Positions 34,588-47,200 of a stretch of 64,000 nucleotides of DNA are shown here, piece after piece (position 1 is the stretch's first letter; every line of letters begins with the position of its first letter). The position numbers and the translations under genes were made by a program. The stretch is taken from contig QXEO01000464.1 of NCBI GenBank assembly GCA_007115705.1, positions 8,238,317 to 8,302,316 of the forward strand, in the 5' to 3' direction. Below the pieces are notes generated by a model, which was not told the DNA's origin, searched no databases, and saw only the letters and a list, made by a program, of their open reading frames with translations. Origin of the DNA: Dactylis glomerata. Taxonomy: Eukaryota; Streptophyta; Magnoliopsida; Poales; Poaceae.

Positions 34588-35540
34588 CCTCTTGAACCAG
34601 TTAACCAGGAAATTATATGCATCCTCGGCTATACAAAAAAAGGAAAGAAAATAAGCTTAATGCAAGAAACATACGAAAACATTACAAACAAGCACACTTG
34701 CGAAAAGTAACACCCGTCAATTACCTACAAAATCATCATTGAGGCTGGTGAGGTCAGTGGATGTGTTTGTGTAGGAGAAGCCAACCCCAACAGGAGACTC
34801 CAAGAATAGCAAGTTGGCCTCTGGCAAGAACCAATCGATGCACAAATACAGATGTTAAGATTATTTACTTTGCAATAATCATAATCAGCGCAAGTGCAAC
34901 TAATGGTTGCACCTTTGTTCCATGCAAACTTGTTGAACTCAAGCCCAGCCGCGAATCTGCTAACCCTGAGGGGTCCTAGCTCAGAAGCAGCTCCATATCC
35001 AACTGATGAGCAACCTGGCCCTGCAATCATGTATATGCATATGTACCAGACATGTTATCTTTTCGTTGAAAAATGTAATGCACCCCAAGTAGCAAGGAAA
35101 ATGTTGAACTGCCGGAGCACAAAGAGGTAGTTTCTACAAAACTCTTTCTGAAATAACTTATATTTAGAAAACTTTTTTTTCTGAAATAAGTGAGTTAACG
35201 AAGTAAAAACAAAAGGTAAAGGAGGTAAGCAAGAACCTCCATTGAGCCAGAGCAGGAGAGGCTTGTGCGCGGGCTGTGCCTGAGCCTCAAAGAACCAGTA
35301 GAAGAGCGCCCTCCCGTTCTTCTCGTTCACGGTGACGTGGCCGGAGAAGTGAGAGACCGGCGGGCTCTTTGGCTGGCCGGGGAGAAATGCCACCCTATGA
35401 CCTTCCTGCTCACTGTAAACTGCCGAGTAGCAGCGCGAACTCTGGGAAGCGGAGACGAGGAGAAGGAGAGTAAGGATTAGCTTCTGCTTGTGCTTTGGCT
35501 GGGGAAGAAGCCATCTCGCTGCTGCTGCTTTTGTGGCCAT

Positions 35541-36433
35541 GCGAGAGTGAGAATCCTGGTACTGGTAGGAGAACAGCAAGAGCATGCAGAGAGAGCTCAA
35601 TGCGTGTGAGAGTGAGATCAATAGATCATGTGAAAAGGGAGAGCTCAGAGCTGGGAGGTCACACCCATGAGGCTCAGTCACAGGGAGCTGGAGGTGGCTG
35701 CATGTGAACAAAAGGATAACGTTTTTATTTGCTGTGTGCCGCGCGCCGCAGCCATGCCGAGGGCATCTTCTGTCGGCATGTGTCCGCGCGTTGTTGGCGT
35801 ATATGTGTGTTGCTTTTGGCAGCTTGCCTTGACTGGCTGAACTCGCTAGCACGCTCACACGAATCCATCAAGTAAAGTACTACCAGCAGGAGGAACTTAA
35901 GTTGCAATTGGTAGCTCGTATCTTTTTTTTTGCTCTCTGAGTGCGAGCGCTGGCGGACTAGGATCCAATCATATGGGCTAAAAACCATCTTTGATATTTT
36001 GTTTGGTGGTCCTCAATGGCTAAGTTGATTGGTTCATTGCTGTCTCTATTTTTGCGTGAGCACACTTTCGGCTGTTTGTTAGCCATATGATGGGGACTCA
36101 CACTCAGATGTGGTCATCACTTTTAAACATTGGTGAACTTATATTCAAACAGTAGCATCACAACACAAAGACAGCAACACTCACTGATCACAGCATAAGA
36201 GAGACATACCAACATAACAAAGCAATCACAACATGACATAGCTTAGCATGCCATATTTAACTACACTGCACACTAGGGGAACACTCTCCTGGCACGAAAC
36301 AAGGTTCACATAGGACCCATCAGGCATAATCACAATAGGGGAACACTCCCCTAGCACAAAACAAGGGTTCATACAACACCTGTCAGCGAACTACCTAATT
36401 CAGTTATCTACATTTGCCAGCCGTCATCAGTTG
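35541..36433. other. Upstream region of the carboxypeptidase pseudogene
   Basis: This holds the former promoter and 5' untranslated region of the minus-strand gene. From about 36120 it is A/C-rich DNA with a diverged duplicate of AGGGGAACACTCTCCTGGCAC (36278 and 36320 areas). No gene was recognised. Confidence 0.35.
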
Positions 36434-37631
36434 TCAGCGGGGTCGTTCTTGGCCACCATCATGCCATGGCGCTTGCATTTCATTGCGGTTGGATGGAGGA
36501 GGTGTGGCTCGGATCAGCGTGAAGTGGAAGCAGTTGATGTCGAGCTCGAAGACGATGATGTCGTCCTTCCGCAACCCGAGCCTCGTGACCATGGCCTCCT
36601 AGCCCCGCATGAAGAACAACGTGCCCCAAAACCACTCCATCCGGATGCCATACTCGCAGAACTCGCCGTGGCGGAGGGGCACGCTGACAGCTCCCTGCGT
36701 CGTCAGCTTCAGCACCCTGGCCACCTCCCAGGCAATGCGTGGCGGCATGGACAGGACGATGATGTCGCATGTCCCGAGCTGCACGTAGAAGCGCCTTGGC
36801 ACCTGGACAACGTCCTGATGTCCCAAGTGAGGTCTACGACCCGCCACCTTCCTGGCCTCCCGCTCCCTGAGATGGACGACCGCCACTGGAACTTTAGGCC
36901 ACGCATCAATGTAGGGGTTTTGAGGGAGCTCATCCTCCTTGTGGAGAGGGTGATGCACATACCCGAAGACGATGGCGTCCTAGTCCTGTCCACGGTAAGC
37001 ACAATGAATACAATGCAAATGGTGCCAACGGTGTTCTTGGTTGATGTCACTGGTGTTCTAACAATGCCTGTGGTCTTCTAACAATGCCAGTGGTGTTCTA
37101 CCATTGCCAACACTGTTCTAAGACAATGCCAGTGCTGTTCTAAGACAATGTTAGCGTTGTTCTAGACCGAGCAAAGGTGATCACCGACATTGTCATTGCA
37201 CGACGATGTAAGTGATCATCGCGAGCCATGACAACATCAGGCCAGAAAATAGAGCGAGTGTCCCTCGGCATAGCGTGCATGTCAAATCAGGCCAGAAAAC
37301 TGATCATTGGAGCTAGTATTGCTACCTAGACCATCTAGTCTTTGATTACAAGGCATCTACTGTTCCGCTCAAAAACCCTAGCCCGATCTTGATTTTAAGC
37401 CATGGGGAGGGGAGAACTTACCTCGGGGGAGGGAGGGTCTGCTACTGGCGCCTTGGATAAGTAGTCGATGCCGGAGAACTTGTTGTCGTCGGACGAGCTC
37501 GCGATGGAGGTGTCGCCATATGACGGTAGCGGGTACGGGCAAAGCGGGAGAGGCGCCTTTGAGCAGGGTGAATCCCCCAGCTGCGCCTTCTCCTTGCTGC
37601 CGTTGGGGACCCTGCATTGATCTCCACCCAA
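36434..37631 (-). pseudogene. Probable B3-domain protein pseudogene (two exon fragments)
   Basis: On the minus strand a first exon fragment (37631-37422) reads PYPLPSYGDTSIASSSDDNK and FSGIDYLSKAP, and ends PSPE before a good donor GTAAGT. A second block (about 36973-36434) reads WEVARVLKLTTQGAVSVPL, then GTLFFMRG, a TAG stop, EAMVTRLGLRKDDIIVFELD and FHFTLIRA. The last part has the look of a plant B3 DNA-binding domain: strand, Gly-Trp, helix, then acidic FEL and a final FxLxRA. The stop sits where a Trp codon (TGG) is expected. I recall grass proteins with this N-terminus but have not checked. It could be a host gene relic or a gene piece caught by a transposon. Confidence 0.42.
37030..37155. 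repeat. Degenerate short tandem repeat (GTGTTCTAACAATGCCAGT type)
   Basis: Four to five imperfect copies of a roughly 30-bp unit with GTTCTA and ACAATGCCAGTG lie inside what would be the intron of the B3-like pseudogene. Copies differ by several bases. Confidence 0.6.
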
Positions 37632-39499
37632 CGGTGAGGATCAATGCCTGGGAGGGGATCAAATCTACCCGGGAGTGGATCGAATCTGCCAGTCGGCAGA
37701 TTCGCCTCCTGGGCTTCCTAAGCAGCCACAGCGGCCGTCGACGCTCGCGTCAGCGTGCACGCATTGTTGTGAAGGGTAATGGGTGACTGATAGCCAACAC
37801 CTCGCCCGCTCCAATCGCCACCGCCGCGCTTCAGAGGTTGCGCACCTAGTAGTCGCGGATGCTCCAGCACTCACCGCGGCCTGTCTGGGTGATAGCCTGG
37901 GCGCCGGAGAGGTCAAGGGAGGAGGCGGTGGCAGAGGCAGAGCGTCCATGTTGAGGAGGCAGTTGATGGGACGTGAGGGCGGTGACTGCACTGAGCGAGT
38001 GGGGGCAGTGTAGTTATGCCGCACGCGTCTCCCGCATTTCTCCATGCGTGCGATCGGTGAAGAAATCGATGCGTTTTTTAGCTCTCCAGTGCCTGGCTCT
38101 GAGGAAACCAACCACCGATTCAGGCGTTTCCACTGGGTTTGGATCTGGACTGCTTTGACGCACGCGTTGGCCAGTATGCGGGGGGGGGGGGGGGGGGGGG
38201 GGGGCGTCTGGCAACCAAACGGGGCCGGTTTCTTCTCCCCGGGGCCTGTTTCGACTATCTACGAGCTACTAATCGCGCCCATAGAGTACAAGCCTTCGTG
38301 TTTGAAAAATTATAAGGAGAGAACGTTAGGATTTTAAATAGGAAAATTATAAGGAAAGAGAACGTTAGGATTGTAATCTCTTGGAGCGAACAAGTTGCTA
38401 GTTGCACATTCTTTAGTTGACGGTGGATGACAACTTGCCATCAAAATAAGTTGTCACATGACAATTTTTGGTTAGTCCAAAATTTGTTCACTTTGCAAAA
38501 TGTTCGCTCAATATTGAGATCCTCATATTTAGATCCATGTCATGGTGTTCATTTTTTTAATTTTCTTCGACTCGCTTTGATCTAGATCATGCGCCAGACT
38601 TTGATGATTATTCACCGAACTACGAACTCGATCATTTCCCAGTTGAGATTTGGCTATGAGTATAGTGCCCGACAAGACTAATACAATGGCTGATATGTGG
38701 ATGTTCAGACACATGTTTCGGGCTACGGCCGGCGCCCCCAAATAGGGCAACCTTATTGTCTGGGCACAAATTTTTTTGGAATTTTGATTTTTTTAACATC
38801 TGCTATTTTAGCTATGTGAACACATGAAACACACATAACTAAAGAACAAACAAATATATAGTCATAACATCAATATCTCAGCACCAAAATCATGGTTGGG
38901 CCATCACAATACATCACATATGCATATGAATCAATGTCCAAGCCCCATTTCATGCAAGCTGTGCTTCCGAGTTTGATCAAACCAACCCTTTACTGTCGGG
39001 TCCATGTTCGTCGTGTCCATCTTTGTCGTATCATGTCAAGACCAGCACATCGTCAGCCATTTTTAAGCCCCATTGCGATGTTTTCGATACCACATTGATT
39101 CTTTGTCGTCCACGTTGATCCTCTTGGGTTTGGCCTCCAATACTATCTTGATTCTTGCCACTTCCGGTTTAATCTTGTTGGGTTCAACCTTTACCTCTTT
39201 GATCTTATCTAAAAGTAGGTTGACCATATGTAATCATTATTTTGCTCCCTGAACTCATTGCGAGTCTAGGTTGATGAGACTTCACCGAGGAACTTGGCAA
39301 TCGATTCTTGCACCGTGGAAGATGATGCTGCCGCACTTATGCGCCTGCCCTTCTAAATCAATGATCGAACTCATCACACTTGTTTCTTTGATCACCGCCC
39401 TTGGCCCCTGCCTCGCACGGACAGGGTGGATCTCCCTTTCACGCTCTACTTTGCCTGCAAGGCTTCCCAGATGCGGTGACCCAGTACACCATTGCATGT
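37632..39499. other. Unassigned interval
   Basis: No gene is supported. It includes a 25-nt G run, and a 29-bp direct repeat (AAAATTATAAGG...GAACGTTAGGATT) at about 38306 and 38343. AT-rich DNA at 38760-39480 has short minus-strand coding-like patches (Lys/Glu-rich) that could be transposon debris. Confidence 0.35.
38180..38204. repeat. Poly-G run of 25
   Basis: An uninterrupted run of 25 G follows TATGC. It may be a real homopolymer or an assembly or base-calling artefact. Confidence 0.9.
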
Positions 39500-42400
39500 T
39501 GTAGTGTACAAGTCGTTGACATAACACTCACGAAGTACTGATTCACAAATATTACATCCCTCAGAGTGGTACAACAGAAACATCACGAGTCCACAACTTT
39601 ACATGTTCATACTTAACAACCAATAATGTACAAAGGTTTCAAGATCCTCATTGGTCCATTGAGGATTCAAATTCAAATTTAAATTCAAACTAACTAATCT
39701 TCTGATCACTGGTACTACTAAGCTAAGTACCATCGGAGATTCGCAACTTTATTTAGGTAAGTCTATGTTGCGAATCTCATATATTCTATCCTATGTCTAC
39801 GCTTCTTCATCGCTATCCTCACTGTTCACTCCATATTCTATTATGTAATTTATGCCTTCTATTCCTCCTGAAAGATCCGGCTCCTCGTAGTATACCTCGT
39901 CATCCTCCTGTTGGTTAGCTTTGGTCTCCTCGGTATTATACAGTTCAACGTCTAGAAAAGGGTTTAAGATGATAGATTGAGTACATGCGTACTCAGCAAG
40001 TTCTAAAAAGTGATGTGTGCTATGTAACCATAGATTTATATCCAAGGTTTGGTTTTCGAAAACAGTTTGTTTAGAAAAGGTAAGTGTTAGAATTTTATCA
40101 AAATCTAAATTCATCAGTCTTCACGGGTTGTTAAAACTTTTGTTTAGTTCTTTTCCTCGCTGCGTTTGCAATCCTTTCCCATGATAGGGAGTAACATGTC
40201 ACATTTTTACACTCTCGAGAGGTGCACTACTTTTCCCACAAACGTCCTTGGCCTTATTGCCCTAGTCACACTTCCGTTGGTGTGAGGCCGGTTACCAAGT
40301 TTCTCCAAGTCATGTCGAGCACTACCTAACTCCGTAATCTACCCTTTTGCATTGAACCGGTCAACAACCGTGATCAGATGCCATCCCCGCGGAGACACTA
40401 AAATCGTCATCCTGCTGCACAAGATGGGGACGTTACGGGCTCCCACCCATTGTAGTTCCTCGTGGGAATACAGCCCGACCTAGTCGTCTGAAGATATACG
40501 GAACTAAGGAGAAACTTCCAACTTGCTTGTCCCATTCCAAGATTCGTGGTCAGCGCGGGTTGTACGGCGCTTTGGAATCACTGACTAATTTCTGTTATTA
40601 ATCCTAAGGTGACTTTCTCGGTACAATGAAATCTCCACCAACATGACTTTCTCATGTATCAAACCATGATTTCATTACCCACCAATTTGTGATTCAATTT
40701 AATTTTAAAACAGAAATTGTTTTGTGTAGGTGATTCCTTTTTAAAGGTTTATACAAAATAGTATTAAGTGCAAGGGTGAACTTGCCTGATGATTGCATGA
40801 TAATGCAGTTCGAAGGTTCTACTTGACCCTTGACCTCGGGTCTAGGATTAACAATCAATTCTTAAAAAAAACTCCAAAAGTTCAAATCCTTCGGATGCAA
40901 CTATATGCTATGCAATGTTTTTCACAGGTGATTTATTTCATTCCTTTTTGGTGTGTTGGTTTTTCAATCAATTATTCAAACTTTATTGTTCCAATAGTAC
41001 TATCAATTTCATCGATCTTTCTTCTTATACACTTTCTTTGTCACACAATGAAACGACCAACAACCTGTATAGCGAATTCTCCATATGTTAACTAGCATAC
41101 TCAGCAGTAGCATGGAAGGATTTTGAATCGTCAGAAGGTTGTAACAAATCATGTTCATACAGCGGGAGTTCGGCAAAGTGTATATTTGGAAAGAATAATC
41201 AAAAGTGATACTACTGTTTTAGGAATGTGTTAATATTCCTTTAGAATTTTCATATTTCTATAAGAATTTAATTTGCTCACTCAAAGTATTTAAATAACAC
41301 TTGGTAAGATTTCATTTTGAATTATCAAGTTTTAACTTGATTTCTTTAATTCAAAAATTCATCAAAAATGAAAGTACTCAAATAATTCTATAATTATGTT
41401 AGTTGGTTTACTTATAATTTTCTGAGTTCAAAACTTTTTTGTTTATTTTTTTGAGTTTCCTAGGCTTTATTTCCTATTATTTGCATTTAAACTAATTCTG
41501 AAAAGTCTAAAATGCCACTGGCCCCACTGGTCAGACCCCCGGGTCAAAACCGTACCGGTTTGGTCTGAACCAGACCACGTCGCCCCCCTGTCTCACTCGC
41601 TCGCTTGGCTCGCTCTGGCGACCATGTCGCCTTCGCCGTCGCCTCACCGTCCCGGCGAGCTTCGGCTAGTTCTGGCGCCGCCCTAGTGAATAATCGCTCC
41701 GCCTCGCTCCGCTCTACAATTCTATCCAAGATCCCCCATCGATTGCATCCTCTGCGGCTCAAATCGACACCTCGGTGGATCTAGGATTTTGGTGACTTGG
41801 TCGTGTGCAACTCCGGCGATGCTCTACGGTGCACCTAGGACTAGGGCTGCTCCTAGGTGCTCTTCTACCTCCTCTACCTCCTCTACTTCGACCTTGGGTA
41901 GGTACAGGTCGAATCTTCCCCCATGGAAGCTCCCTATGCCGCCTCTACGTCGTCGCCGACGATGAGAAGCTTGCTTCCTTGCCAGTCAGGTAAGTACACT
42001 CCCTCTCTCTCTTTATCTAGCCTAGTTTCTACTGCTAGTCTGATATCTAGGGTTTGCCTCTGTCAGTGTTTGCTTCCTAGGGTTTCAGTACTGTCCTAGC
42101 TCGATCTTGTGCTAAACTAATGTTTGTTCTACTCCTGGGATACTTCCTATGCCAATCTAGCTCGAATGCATGTTGTTTGCTTACTTCTGAAGTTTTGGTA
42201 ACTCTTCAGTTTTGTCAGTTAACAGTGTTGCATGATTTTGGTCATCTAGGTAGGTTCTAGTAGGTTCTAGGGTGTTCTAGTGTGTTCTAATGGTTACTGG
42301 TACTTGACATGATCATGCTTGCTTGCTCATGACCACTGAATCTACTGCTACTGTTAAAGTTCAATTAACTGTCACTGTCATTTTCTTCAGTTAAGTTATA

Positions 42401-44362
42401 TTCTTCAGTTAACTGTTGTGTCTTCAGTTCTCTCTTGAATTCCTAGTTAATTACTACTTAGTTGTGTAGCTGTTGCTTATGAATGTGCTAAGCATCCATA
42501 ATTCACAGATTGCATGTGTATGTTTGTATAGTTTGCTTAATTGCTCTTTAACTGTATCTGTTATTTCTATATGAACTTGTACATGCACTGTCAGTTGCAT
42601 GATCAAGTATACTACTAACTTCTACTAGGACTAAGGTAAGGTCCTCTAGTGGTTTACTGTGCCAGGCCTTTGAGCATACTAAGGCTGTTCTCCTTACCTG
42701 GAGAACACCTAGCAGAGGCTTATGATTCTGGGAAGTAGTTGCCACTCCCTCTTACTACTACTATTACTACTCCTAGGGTTTTAGCAATAACCTTTGTAGA
42801 CTACTAAGTGTGCTTGATGAAGATCTATGGCAGTTCTTCTCCTCCTGGCTCCAGTTCTTGCTCCAATGGCTCCTTCAGATCTTCTCCTTCACACCAGTGG
42901 GTGTGTTTGGAGTTCCTCTCCTTGAGCCTCTGGCCTCAAGGTGATTCTTTAGCTCTGTTCTCTCAACCTCTAGTCTGAGAGTGTTTCTTATGAGCTTTGT
43001 GAGGATTTGTGATCTTCAAGGCTGGCTTTTGGGTGCTATTTATAGTGTTCTAAGGCTGTGCTGCTGCTAACACCTACGTGCCATGCAAATGGTGACTAAG
43101 GTGCTTATACCGCCTCTCTAGTTTGGATTCTAGCATGGATTCACTGATTCTCCATATGCCTAGACTAGCATGTCGGTTAAGGGCTATTTTGGTAATTTCC
43201 TAAATTGATTTCTACAATTTTTAGGGTTTGGAATTTGGTTTGTTTCATAGATTTGCTGACAATAACTAAGTATTTTTGGTAATTATTCTATGTTGGTTCC
43301 GTGACATGTTTGATGAACTGTGAAGTGTTTATCTGGCATGATTGAATTCTTTTTAAAAGAATCCAAGTGAGGTGATTTTCTATTTGGTATGTGCCATGTG
43401 TTCCGTCCTATTCTTCACTAAGTTGATGATGTTGAGCTTGTTCTCTGCATTGCTGTCCATTTGCCAGTGTACATAGATACTACTCTTGATCTGGCTGTGT
43501 TGGTGATCTGCTTGGCCTCAAGGTACTGATACTACACTTGGTCTGTTCTATTTGGTCACTACTTGGTTTCCTAGAGCTTCTACTCTAATTGGTATCTATA
43601 TGGTTTTGGTTTGTGACTTGCTTTGTCACAGGTTACTTTCTGATCCTCCTAACTGGTGCTTTAATTTGCTTTGCATTACCTCAATACAAAGTCCAGGACT
43701 AGTTCATGTGCTTTGTTCTTGGATTCTAAATTAAATGGATGAAAATCCAACATTTGGATCTGCCAAGATCCTTTGTTTGATTTTGTGTGCAGGTTATAAG
43801 AAGATCAAGATAAGAAGATGAAGTTTGGATTCTTGTAGTTTTTCTTATATTTTCTTATATTAGTTTGTATTAGGGTTTTGATCCAGATGTAATATTTTTT
43901 CCTTTATTCATTGTACCAGATATTGTAATAACATTGATATATGAAATAAAGTTCTTTTTACTACTATCTTGTGACCTTTTATTATTATGTCTTTTATTAA
44001 TACTTTATTTATTTATTTTGAATATGAACTCAAGTTTGAATAAGTCAAACCTCAATTTTGAGATCATACTCTCTAAATTAGTAATGAATCACACAATTCA
44101 AATAATGGATGATGAATCTTCTAGATTCCACTCATTAATTTAAATTTGATTTTTCTAAATTTGAAAATATGAATTCATTTTGAAATTTGAATTTCAATTC
44201 GTAGTGTTGACCTAAGTCAAAACTCAACACTAGAGTTCAGTTTCAATCTCTCATACCTTCTAAAACAAAAGTTTTAAAATTTTCACAATTTCAAAAGCAT
44301 GCAATTCAATTTTCCTATTTGCAATCGAGTCCTAAAACATTGCTACTTTTTGGGTCATTACA
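39500..44362. repeat. Large LTR-like block, orientation unclear
   Basis: The block runs from TGTAGTGTAC to GGGTCATTACA. In reverse it therefore starts TGTAATGACCC and ends GTACACTACA, like other large LTRs in this window. Its 39500-40800 part, read on the minus strand, resembles the U5 tails of those LTRs (GGGAAAAGTAGTGCACCTCT compared with GGTGAAAGTGCACAACC). A GC-rich leader-like part at 41520-41990 followed by a donor-like GGTAAGT at 41989, and a polyadenylation-like stretch at about 43800-43960, read on the plus strand. No matching target duplication was found (CATGT and CCAGA). It is probably a composite or rearranged LTR. Confidence 0.5.
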
Positions 44363-45470
44363 CCAGACCAGGCGTGGAATGGAGAGATTGCTAGGCGCAT
44401 CATGGGCCACCGCAGTACCATGCACTTCATCGAGCATGCTTCACTTTGCCAGGAGATCACATTGTCATTTGACATATGGGTATGAATGACCAACCCTACG
44501 TAGCTTCCTCGCCGGCTCTGGTTCACGCTCATGGCGCTGAACCTTGATGGCAACATCGGTGTGCCACAACATTCCATTCTGTTGATCCACCATGACCGTC
44601 TCTCAAAAGATCTTGAGGGGAGAAGGGCACATCTTTACCCGTGGTGGTGGAGAACCTCACAGAGTCGGATTAGGCAGCGAGTGGGCATCGCTACATCTAG
44701 GGATTCGAGTGCCGCCTAGGGGCGCTAGACATGGATAAGCCGGAGAAGGACCACATCTCTTCATCGATCAGGTACTATCGTGATGGTCGCTAGGAGGAGA
44801 CATGACACAAGGACCGCAAACATGGATATGGTCTCCATGATCGCAACAACCATCGGGATGACAAGAAGGAGCAACACATAGACCAGTATCCAACTTGATG
44901 TTTTGAAGAACGAAAGTCTGTGCACAATGGGAGGCTCTATACGGGTGGCCAAAGTGGATGCGCATATTGGCAAACATGGCCTCTTTGCACATAGGCCAGA
45001 CCTGCTCCTCTCCGGTGATGGAACTAGAACCCCGCCCTCATGGCCTGCTACCTCAGCCATGGGAATCGACGCTCCACCATCGACAATGATGGACCAAGTG
45101 ACCATGACAACCATGGCACCCTAGAAAACCAATACAACCACAACACCTAGGAGCAAGAGTTCACCCCCTCAGGAGATCCATCCTTTGTGGCCAAAATGTC
45201 CACATCGGACTTCAATGTTCTTGTGACAGGTATTGAGGTACCAGATGAGGACGACACAAAACTTCCTCCTACGCATGTGCCACCTACCTCCAGTACCCAG
45301 GAGATGATCATTCACACGTTGGTGATGCAACTGGTCAAAGATGACCAGGAGGGAATGGATCATGTGGAGGACTCACCTCTGATGTCCTATGACGTGCGCC
45401 GGCTCGGCAACTTCATCTCTAGGATTCTGAAGGTGATTGATTAGCCCATCCTGCGTTCTCTAGTCATCAC
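44363..45470 (+). pseudogene. Decayed transposon coding sequence (possibly LINE/gag-type ORF1)
   Basis: Broken plus-strand frames read AWNGEIARRIMGHRSTMHFI in part, then WMTNPT, LPRRLWFTLMALNLDGNIG, and a later frame (45187-45444) with QLVKDDQEGMDHVEDSPLMS. The LPRRLWFTLM type of motif recalls the DUF4283-like ORF1 proteins of plant LINEs, but this is weak. Many stops are present. Confidence 0.25.
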
Positions 45471-47200
45471 GGTGCGGTAGCCAAGTATTTAGCAATAGGA
45501 GACAACGAGGCATAGCTCCGGGATCATGGTGAGGCCAAACATCGACCTTTCCTTTGAGCAGGAGGCTTAGGAGTAGGTGACATGTTGCCTCGACTCCATC
45601 CCATAGGCTGAAAGCTTGACGAACGCCCTTATGTAGATCTACCGGGACCTATACTATGGGCCGCTCTCCGACAATCCGTTCGTGGCCATTGCGGGGGTCA
45701 ACAAGACCAGGAATGGGAAGAAGGTGCTGCAAGATGTCTTGGTTATTGGTTGTTCCATTGACCCGACACTTGAGACATCGTCACCATCGCGTGATGACAT
45801 TTATGCCATTTTGTGAGGAAACATCCAACTAATGTTGCTCGAGGACCGCCGTTGCGAGATCACAACTAGTCTCCATCTGTAGTCTTTGGAAAAATTCTGG
45901 ATGGGATCCTCTCGGACCTCCACACCCACTCATGCTCCAACACCATCTTTGTCCAAGTGTCATTTTATTTGATCTTCCCATGTTATTCTCCGCTGGTTTT
46001 AGGTCTGGGCTCCATTGGTGCGGTAGTTTATTGCCATGCCACCTATATCATCGCTGTCAATTTGGAGAATTTACCGGCATTTTGTGTGGTTCTTGTGTTT
46101 GTTTTTGCTTGCTATGTACCTCCCAAAAATGCACTTTTAGAGCCAACTACGGATCAGCTTGGCCCATTCCTCAACTAGGGAAGAAAGAGTATCTAAATCA
46201 ACAAATACTAAGTATGCCCTAAAATTCATGTTATGATCTGGTCTTTCCGAAAGCTACGACTTTTGCTCCAAATCTTTCATATCTCACCGATTAAACCTCA
46301 TATGTAGCAGTTCAAAGATATTTCCATACCATGTATGGCATTCACCCGATGCAGACTCGCATGCTTGCTCTGTATTATCTACCTCGTTGGTGAGATGGGC
46401 TACTCCTCTGTTTGATGGGGTATACCCTTTCTTGGTATGGAAAATGCAGAAGGAAGAGTATCTCTTGCTTGGCCATGAATCTTCCCTTACCTTTATCTAA
46501 TATCTGTATGATTGATTCATGGATTTATTCTAATGAGTGATCCACAAAAGTTTGATGCAACATCATTTGAGGCACTTGATGAAATCCTGGAGTATTAAAG
46601 CACATTTTAGTGACATACTTTCTCTCTATATACCCCATCGTCGTTCTTCTTCCAAATCCCCAGTACGAACATACCAAACGCCCGTGCACCCCTCAATGGT
46701 GCCTCTCTCCCATCTCCACAACCACCAGACTACCGCCGCCGTGCATTCCCCTTTAGCTAGCACGATGAAGCCAACCACTAGGGAAGAACATGATGCTGAT
46801 GCAAGCCATGGATTTGTGTAGGCCCTCTTGTAGCGGCAGCACCAGGACCTCTCCATTGACTCCAAAGTATCCCCCTAGCAGTATTTGTGCCAGGACCTCG
46901 CCGACGACTACGAAGTGGCCCCAAGGCAGAAGTTGTGCCAGGAACTCCCCCTCGACAGCGAAGTGCCCCATAGCATCTTGTACCTGAGGTCAGTGCTAGA
47001 TCTAGTTAATCTTAGGGTGAAAGTTATCTCTAGTTAATTGTTTTGTTCAACAAACCTCTGGAGTGAAGTTGTATCATCAAGTTAATATTATGATAAGATA
47101 ATTTCCTTAAGTGATTGTCATGTGCAAACTACAAAGAATGTGTGATTATTGTTTAGTTTCCTGAACATAAAGGATGTTGACCTGGTACGTAGTGTTCAAG
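45471..47200. other. Unassigned interval with a short coding-like repeat
   Basis: No intact gene was seen. At about 46830-46975 three imperfect 45-51-bp units encode patterns like LCQDLADDYEVAP and LCQELPLDSEVP. A TATA-like CTCTATATACC lies upstream at about 46623. The frame has stops. Confidence 0.35.

Larger units (their letters stand above)
29277..35540 (-). pseudogene. Serine carboxypeptidase-like pseudogene, split by LINEs in exons 4 and 8
   Basis: Reading from 35540 down, the exons are 35540-35237, 35020-34913, 34820-34725, 34628-34588 plus 31872-31821 (exon 4, split), 31672-31584, 31346-31071, 30996-30848, 30561-30468 plus 29850-29849 (exon 8, split), 29642-29537 and 29423-29277. With the insertions ignored, exons 2-9 have the same lengths as in the gene at 23721, and the frame would give 487 aa with signal peptide, NGGPGCSS, GESYAG, GDADGRVP and GAGHLVP all present. 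No other stop or frameshift was seen, so the damage is recent relative to the duplication. LINE 2 (31888-34587) breaks exon 4 before the catalytic Ser. LINE 1 (29866-30467) breaks exon 8 two bases from its end. A full-length product is very unlikely. Confidence 0.88.

Noticed and set aside
29277..35540. Functional second carboxypeptidase gene with the LINEs treated as introns
   Set aside because: Both insertions lie within coding exons with duplicated exon sequence on each side, and a stop codon follows the exon 8 junction directly. Clean removal by splicing is unlikely without transcript evidence.
35055..35858. 267-codon minus-strand frame
   Set aside because: Only 35540-35237 is real (exon 1 of the carboxypeptidase copy). 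The rest runs through the 5' untranslated region and intron 1.
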